In this document: piece by piece, positions 14,182 to 17,802 of the stretch
Layout: the number at the start of each line of letters is the position of its first letter
How positions within the stretch are numbered: the stretch's first letter is position 1
From: an uncultured Ruminococcus sp.
Lineage (GTDB): Bacteria; Bacillota; Clostridia; Oscillospirales; Ruminococcaceae
Direction: 5' to 3'
NCBI GenBank assembly: GCA_937907215.1
Contig: CALESG010000015.1
Span: 1-17,802 of the forward strand
Length of the DNA: 17,802 bases
The notes under the pieces: model-generated
Told to the model about the DNA's origin: nothing
Databases searched by the model: none
The model's input: only the letters and a program-made list of their open reading frames with translations
Position numbers and translations under genes: made by a program

Positions 14182-14610
14182 TTATAGATAGGGCTTAAGA
14201 CGTTCGATATATGCCTCTTCCCTGCGTATCATTTCTTTGCCTTGTCTTTTTATATTCTCGGGAACATCTTTGTTTTCATTCATGGTTTGAACCATTTCTA
14301 TTATACCCATGTTAGTTCCTTCTGTCATAAGCTTTGCGATTTCGTGAGTGTCCATGCCTCCAATAGAATGAACGGCTATGGTCATATCAGTACAGATTTT
14401 TGCCATCGTTCCTTGTGATTCGGGTGTGACGTTGTTTTTCTGCATTTGCTTATTCAGATTTGCTTTCTGTTCTTTGTAATAATCCATCTGTTTGTGAAGT
14501 TCTTTGCTCAAATCTTCATTCTTTACCTTTGGCAGTATTGCTTCAATAGCATCAATGCCTACTGAGGCATTTTTATAGTATCCGTTTAGAATACAAGATA
14601 TTTGTTCCAT
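14182..14610 (-). CDS. All-helical, possibly ferritin-like protein
   Basis: A 142-residue protein without signal peptide or membrane segment. It consists of long amphipathic helices rich in Lys, Glu and Met, with the look of a ferritin-like four-helix bundle (helix 1 ISCILNGYYKNASVGIDAIE, a final helix GKEMIRREEAYIERLKPYL). A full set of iron-binding Glu/His residues is not obvious, so no function is claimed. ATG at 14608-14610 follows AAAGGA at eight bases; the longer frame to 14643 has no ribosome site. It is first in a two-gene unit divergent from spoIIID. GAATATT near 14685 might be a sigma-E -35, but the -10 match is poor. Confidence 0.7.
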   Translation of the reverse strand: MEQISCILNGYYKNASVGIDAIEAILPKVKNEDLSKELHKQMDYYKEQKANLNKQMQKNNVTPESQGTMAKICTDMTIAVHSIGGMDTHEIAKLMTEGTNMGIIEMVQTMNENKDVPENIKRQGKEMIRREEAYIERLKPYL

Positions 14611-14705
14611 AATGATTTTCCTTTCTGAAAAAACTGTATTCATAATGTTTTTTATTCATCTTTATTATCTCTTATTTAAAATCAAATATTCATAATTTTT
14701 TATTT

Positions 14706-14741
14706 TATAGCAAACGACAAAAATTTTTGACGTTGACTATA
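14706..14741. repeat. 36-bp palindromic repeat, hybrid copy
   Basis: The left arm TATAGCAAACGACAAAAA meets the right arm TTTTTGACGTTGACTATA with three mismatches in 18. The left arm is identical to the arm starting the copy at 15304. The right arm is the complement of the TATAGTCAACGTCAAA arm at 15401. It lies between the divergent ferritin-like and spoIIID genes. Confidence 0.8.
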
Positions 14742-14748
14742 AAAAAAC

Positions 14749-14778
14749 GTCATTGAAAATACATTGGCTGCATATATA
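14749..14778 (+). promoter_or_regulatory. Possible sigma-E promoter of spoIIID
   Basis: GTCATTGA (14749-14756), 14 bases, then CATATATA (14771-14778), compared with the sigma-E consensus GTCATATT-N14-CATACAAT. The match is partial, but spacing and position (start near 14785, ribosome site at 14799) fit the known sigma-E control of spoIIID in Bacillus. Confidence 0.35.
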
Positions 14779-14811
14779 TGTATCATCTTATACCACACAG
14801 GAGTGAAATAC

Positions 14812-15123
14812 ATGAAACAGCAGCCATGTGACCGAGCAATTATTCTCGGAGAATATATCTTAGAAAACAATGCCACTGTACGTGCAGCTGCATCGTGGTT
14901 TGGCATATCAAAAAGTACTGTACATAAAGATGTAAGCCAAAAGCTCTCTCAGCTTAGTCCGTCACTTTATCGTGATGTGAGATCGATTCTTAATAAAAAT
15001 AAACAGGAACGTCATATAAGAGGCGGTATGGCTACAAAGAAAAAATATGAGATGCTGGCGGCAATGCATAATAAAGAAAACGAAATCGAAGGTCACAATA
15101 ATATTGCTAATATTACTAAATAA
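14812..15123 (+). CDS. spoIIID: Sporulation transcription factor SpoIIID
   Basis: A 103-residue DNA-binding protein. The helix-turn-helix covers about 22-43 (TVRAAASWFGISKSTVHKDV) and is followed by the characteristic IRGGMATKKKY (69-79), close to the RGGEATKLKY of B. subtilis SpoIIID. It is about ten residues longer than the Bacillus protein, with an Asn-rich tail. In spore formers it works in the mother cell, activating and repressing sigma-E genes and preparing for sigma-K. ATG at 14812 follows AGGAGTG; an earlier in-frame ATG at 14764 lies over the promoter region and has no ribosome site. The gene supports an endospore-forming host. Confidence 0.92.
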   Translation: MKQQPCDRAIILGEYILENNATVRAAASWFGISKSTVHKDVSQKLSQLSPSLYRDVRSILNKNKQERHIRGGMATKKKYEMLAAMHNKENEIEGHNNIANITK

Positions 15124-15129
15124 AAATAA

Positions 15130-15172
15130 AAAGCCGACACAGAAAGGAAGCTCCTCTGTGCCGGCTTTGCCG
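15130..15172 (+). terminator. Terminator of spoIIID
   Basis: A 14-bp stem, AAAGCCGACACAGA (15130-15143) with TCTGTGCCGGCTTT (15155-15168), has one A-C mismatch and an 11-nt loop. It starts seven bases after the stop codon. The trailing U stretch is short and interrupted. Confidence 0.75.
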
Positions 15173-15190
15173 TTTTATAGTATTATATAT

Positions 15191-15255
15191 GCTTTTATAT
15201 AGTTTTATAATTTATAATGTGAATAACGGCATTTATTTTAAATCTATATAAAAGC
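15191..15255. repeat. 12-bp perfect inverted repeat, 41 bases apart
   Basis: GCTTTTATATAG (15191-15202) and CTATATAAAAGC (15244-15255) are exact complements enclosing AT-rich sequence. It lies in a 590-base gene-free stretch between spoIIID and the solute-binding protein gene that is otherwise filled by the repeats at 15304-15437 and 15545-15704. Confidence 0.5.
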
Positions 15256-15303
15256 AGCCTTACCTGCACACACCGATACCGAAAAGCTGTTCATGGGTGC
15301 AAC

Positions 15304-15385
15304 TATAGCAAACGACAAAAATTTTTGATGTTTGCTATTTGCCGATTCGCACGCAGCACGCATAAGCGTGCGGATGTGCAAGGCA
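15304..15385 (+). repeat. Palindromic repeat plus second hairpin, copy 1
   Basis: TATAGCAAACGACAAAAA and its near-complement (15322-15339) form a palindrome. It is followed by TTGCCGAT and a GC-rich hairpin with stem GCACGC/GCGTGC around ATAA. The whole ~82-base unit recurs in inverted orientation at 17327-17407 with roughly nine in ten positions conserved. Confidence 0.85.
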
Positions 15386-15400
15386 ATTTAAATAAGTTAT

Positions 15401-15437
15401 TATAGTCAACGTCAAATTATTTTTGATGTTGACTATA
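15401..15437. repeat. 37-bp palindromic repeat, variant B
   Basis: TATAGTCAACGTCAAA pairs with TTTGATGTTGACTATA almost perfectly. It is the GTCAACGTC variant of the arms at 14706-14741 and lies 15 bases beyond copy 1, as if it closed that unit. Confidence 0.75.
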
Positions 15438-15544
15438 AAAAAGCACCACTCTTCGCAGTAAATGCATTCCTTGCCGCTACTCTTCTATTGTATGCTAAAA
15501 AATCAAGATTGCAACAAGGTAAATTATGTGTATAGATATTTTTA

Positions 15545-15704
15545 TATACTCGATGCTGTTGTAAAATGTCCAAAGGATGCTGAACAGAAATTTTGTATGT
15601 CAAGGCGGAGGAGGAAAGCATACTGTCGTATGGTGACGACGACAACGCAGACAGACAAAATTTATGTCAGCATTACTGGATATTTTGCAACAGCGTCGAG
15701 TATA
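15545..15704. mobile_element. 160-bp hairpin element (MITE-like or structured repeat)
   Basis: The two ends are long inverted repeats of about 55 nt: TATACTCGATGCTGTTG from the left, and TATACTCGACGCTGTTG as complement of the right end. Similarity continues through AAAATGTCC, ATGCTGA and AATTTTGT to about 15601 and 15650. The centre is GC-rich (AAGGCGGAGGAGG, then CATACTGTCGTATGG). No open frame is present. It lies six bases beyond the stop codon of the solute-binding protein gene. It may be a miniature inverted-repeat transposable element; no target duplication beyond TA can be claimed. Confidence 0.6.
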
Positions 15705-15710
15705 ATATAA

Positions 15711-17299
15711 TCAATCGCTGTAATACTTGGCACGCCTAAAATCTATCACGCCGGAATATGGGTCATAGCTTATATCACAATTTTTCGTGCTGTGGATAAG
15801 ATATTTATTCTTGTAAAAAAGCGGCAGGAATATATGGTCTGCTTCTATTATTTCTTCAGCCTGCCTGCAAATAACAGACAACTCCGTCCAGTCACGTGCA
15901 TATTCCATGGTATCAATAAGTTCATCAAGTTCCTTATTTGAATAGTTAAAGCTGTTTTTGTCTGTACCAAAGGCTTCTATAACCGAGGCTGCACTATTCT
16001 TTTTTCCCTCTAACGGGCAAAGTGCTATTACATAATCTTTCTCCGATAAACCTGTATTATTTCATATAAGTCATCTTCTGAAACACTTCCTTCACATACA
16101 AGAATATCTGATGACGGAAGTGAAGTAAGACCTAATTCGTGCATACCTTTTTTGAACATGGACTTAATATCATCATCTGATATATCCGAAACAACAGGCG
16201 TTGAATTATAACTGCTGTAAGCTGAAGTTCCAAGCCGTGTTTCAGGCGGGATTATTCCATAGGCGGCTTCTGCGTCGTTTTTAGAATCGCCTTTGAAAAG
16301 GCTTCGTGGAATAGCTGCTGAAAATGCGGTTCGTATATTGTCATTTTTAAACGCTTCCCATTCAGTGTTAAGCACAAATCCAAGTGTGACAGAACGCCAT
16401 GAAGTCATAGTATAGCCGTTTTCTTCAGTATAATTGGGATAATACACTGATGTTGAAAGAACATCTGACTTATTATTTTTAAACTCATCATCCGCTTCTG
16501 TCTGACCGTTTCTTATTAGAAATGTTACATCGGATGGATATACTTTCTGTACTGTATCATTAGCAGAATTTTTGCTTAGATATATCAAATTATCGCTGCC
16601 ATAAGGGTCATAGAACCAACGACGCATATAAAATCCATTATTTGATATAACGGAATCTTCATCAAGACCGTATCTGCCGTTTGTTTGTTCAAAGAATTTT
16701 CGGCTGCATGGCATTGCAGCAGGTGTTGCAAGCAGTGAAAGAAATTCTGCACACGGTCTTGCAAGCTCAAATATAAGCGTGTTTTCACTTTGTGCATATA
16801 CTCCAAGCGTGTCGACAGAAGCATCCTCGTCTATGATTGCATCAGCACCGGAAATGCACCGAAATTCTTCACGATACGGCGACCTTGTTTCTTTCTGAAA
16901 GAGTCTTTGAAATGCAAATACAAAATCTTCTGCGGTGACGTTCCATTGTTCACCTTCATCTATATCATCATTTTTGTTTTCGTCATAATACCAATAGCTA
17001 TTGCCACGGAGTGTAAATGTGTACTTAAGCCCGTCTTCTGTAACACCATAATGTGAAGCAACTCCATAGGTAAGAGTGCCGTCCGGCTGTTCTTCCAAAA
17101 GACCTTGCATCATATTCCTAAGCACTGTAAAAGAAGCACTGTTTGAGGCTATCTGTGGGTCAAGATTATCCGGATTTTCTGTAAGTGTATAGGTGAATAA
17201 ATAACCGGCACCGTCATCTTTATTTTTTTGAAACGGCATTTGGCATCCCCTTAGAAGCACCATCGGGCAAAGCATTATTGTCAAAAATCTTTTGTTCAT
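15711..17299 (-). pseudogene. Family 5 extracellular solute-binding lipoprotein (OppA-like), frameshifted
   Basis: The coding region is split by one frameshift near 16053. The first part (17299 to 16055, 415 codons) begins with a lipoprotein signal (lipobox LLRGC, Cys19) and has family 5 segments such as NLDPQ, GLKYTFTLRGN, WNVTAEDFVFAFQRL and NNGFYMRRW. In this frame it ends a few codons later at a TAA (16028). The second part resumes one base out of step with GLSEKDYVIALCPLEGKK and runs 113 codons to TGA at 15711-15713, ending in a normal C-terminal domain (IEADHIFLPLFYKNKYLI). Adding one base gives a 529-residue protein, normal for OppA-like peptide-binding proteins that feed ABC importers. 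The break is recent, a phase-variation event or a sequencing error, because both halves look unworn. No permease genes are adjacent. The start ATG follows AAAGGA at 12 bases. Confidence 0.85.
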
Positions 17300-17326
17300 G
17301 TATATTATATGTCCTTTCACAGCATA

Positions 17327-17407
17327 CGCCTTAACATCCGCACGCTTATGCGTGCTGCGTGCAGATCGGCAAATAGCAAGCGACAAAAATTTTTGTCGTT
17401 TGCTATA
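17327..17407 (-). repeat. Palindromic repeat plus second hairpin, copy 2 (inverted)
   Basis: On the minus strand this copy begins TATAGCAAACGACAAAAA, with a matching right arm TTTTTGTCGCTTGCTAT, then TTGCCGAT and the GCACGC/GCGTGC hairpin. It is the better preserved palindrome of the two long copies. It lies between the promoter at 17417-17445 and the start codon at 17299, so it is transcribed in the leader of the solute-binding protein gene. Confidence 0.85.
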
Positions 17408-17416
17408 ACTGCATTT

Positions 17417-17445
17417 ATTATACCACTCATTCTATTCAATTACAA
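17417..17445 (-). promoter_or_regulatory. Sigma-A promoter of the solute-binding protein gene
   Basis: Minus-strand TTGTAA (17440-17445), 17-base spacer, TATAAT (17417-17422). The start is near 17410, giving a leader of about 110 nt that contains the whole repeat copy 2. Confidence 0.78.
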
Positions 17446-17509
17446 CCACTATTCGCATTTTGTAAGCAAATTTTAATTTATGAATTCTAAAATCATATTA
17501 TTGCAATGC

Positions 17510-17538
17510 TTTACAATTTACTTAAAGAGTAATATTAT
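17510..17538 (+). promoter_or_regulatory. Probable promoter of the VanZ-family gene
   Basis: TTTACA (17510-17515), 17-base spacer, TATTAT (17533-17538) in an AT-rich stretch. Several -10-like hexamers overlap here, so the exact register is uncertain. Confidence 0.45.
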
Positions 17539-17576
17539 AATAATATAAAAAATAACAATAGAAAGGAAGTCTTAGC

Positions 17577-17802
17577 ATTATTAGTATTAAAAATAAATAT
17601 AATATAATTTTAAAGGCAGTACCGCTGTTGATGACTGTTTTATGTGCCGGTGCTATATTTTTATTTTCTACCCAAAACGGCGATGAATCCGTAGATTTGA
17701 GCAAGTCTTTTCTTAGACATATAATAGCATTTATAAAAGGCATTTCTATAGATGAGGTCACTTATAACGATGTAAAAAAATATGGTTTCATTATAAGAAA
17801 AA
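17577..17802 (+). CDS. VanZ-family membrane protein, N-terminal part
   Basis: The visible ~75 residues begin with a basic stretch (IKNKYNIILK) and a membrane segment (AVPLLMTVLCAGAIFLFS). The VanZ-type motif FLFSTQNGDES follows, and later KYGFIIRK, where VanZ proteins continue into a second membrane helix; the window ends there. VanZ-like proteins are small membrane proteins, one of which gives low-level teicoplanin resistance; the role of most is unknown. There is no ATG, GTG or TTG at a suitable place. The AGAAAGGAAG site (17560-17569) points to ATT at 17577-17579 (seven bases) or 17580-17582, and an in-frame stop at 17559-17561 closes the frame upstream. The first usable TTG/ATG (17628/17631) would cut off part of the first helix. 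The start is therefore inferred. Confidence 0.72.
   Translation, partial: MISIKNKYNIILKAVPLLMTVLCAGAIFLFSTQNGDESVDLSKSFLRHIIAFIKGISIDEVTYNDVKKYGFIIRK

Noticed and set aside
14764..14793. TTGGCT-N18-TTATAC as a sigma-A promoter for spoIIID
   Set aside because: Transcription would start on the ribosome binding site itself, leaving no usable leader.
14764..14811. Upstream ATG extending spoIIID by 16 codons
   Set aside because: No ribosome site precedes it, whereas AGGAGTG correctly precedes the ATG at 14812; the extension lies over the promoter region.
15545..15704. Hairpin element as an ordinary rho-independent terminator of the solute-binding gene
   Set aside because: The arms are far too long, the loop is ~50 nt, and there is no U-run at the end in the minus direction; termination there remains possible but the structure is not a typical terminator.
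17300..17386. 29-codon N-terminal extension of the solute-binding protein
   Set aside because: It is the palindromic repeat copy read through; the lipoprotein signal begins at the ATG at 17299 with a ribosome site.
14700..17407. CRISPR array suggested by the recurring palindromes
   Set aside because: Only a few copies with irregular spacing and no uniform spacers; no cas genes.
17522..17761. 79-codon minus-strand open frame
   Set aside because: It lies opposite the VanZ-family coding sequence, whose motif FLFSTQNGDES is clear; its hydrophobic stretch is a mirror of AT-rich DNA.

Overview
The window is AT-rich chromosomal DNA that looks like a spore-forming member of the Ruminococcaceae/Oscillospiraceae (Ruminococcus-like). 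The evidence is a secreted dockerin protein of the cellulosome/amylosome type, sporulation genes (spoIIID and a cwlD-like amidase with a sigma-E-like promoter), a YtrA-type GntR/ABC operon, a T-box riboswitch, and consensus Firmicutes promoters and Shine-Dalgarno sites. Species cannot be settled from the sequence alone. No tRNA, rRNA, CRISPR array, prophage or intact transposase is visible.

Layout. 1-360: the first codons and promoter of a minus-strand gene leaving the window, a structured intergenic repeat, and a terminator. 422-3105 (minus): a promoter, an isoleucine-type T-box and a three-part fusion protein (XRE helix-turn-helix, cupin, medium/branched-chain acyl-CoA synthetase). 3168-4970 (minus): a secreted dockerin / C39-like cysteine peptidase / ricin-lectin protein. 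5090-5827 (minus): a CwlD-like amidase, divergent from an ABC-F ATPase (6026-7579, plus). 7743-9155 (minus): radA, between two sibling bidirectional terminators. 9325-12872 (minus): an autoregulated-looking gntR-ABC ATPase-ABC permease operon with two matching operators. 13040-13971 (plus): a cyclophilin and a Fur-family regulator. 13968-14610 (minus): a coupled pair, a helical (ferritin-like?) protein and a 67-residue unknown, divergent from spoIIID (14812-15123, plus). 15124-17407: a repeat-rich stretch with a frameshifted family 5 solute-binding lipoprotein, a hairpin element with ~55-nt arms, and two inverted copies of an ~80-nt palindromic repeat; a third, shorter copy lies before spoIIID. 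17577-17802: the start of a VanZ-family gene that lacks a standard start codon.

The strongest lead is the T-box/acyl-CoA synthetase unit. The leader has a clear Ile (ATC) specifier, a UGGU tRNA-end-binding bulge and a terminator. The gene it controls is not a tRNA synthetase or a classical Ile biosynthesis gene but an acyl-CoA synthetase of the type that activates short branched acids. I infer salvage of 2-methylbutyrate towards isoleucine by reductive carboxylation, a route known from rumen bacteria and methanogens. The enzyme is fused to a DNA-binding/cupin module that may also control its own promoter.

Other leads are the operator pair of the GntR operon, the dispersed palindromic repeats, the hairpin element, and three genes with start or frame anomalies (cyclophilin, VanZ, solute-binding protein).
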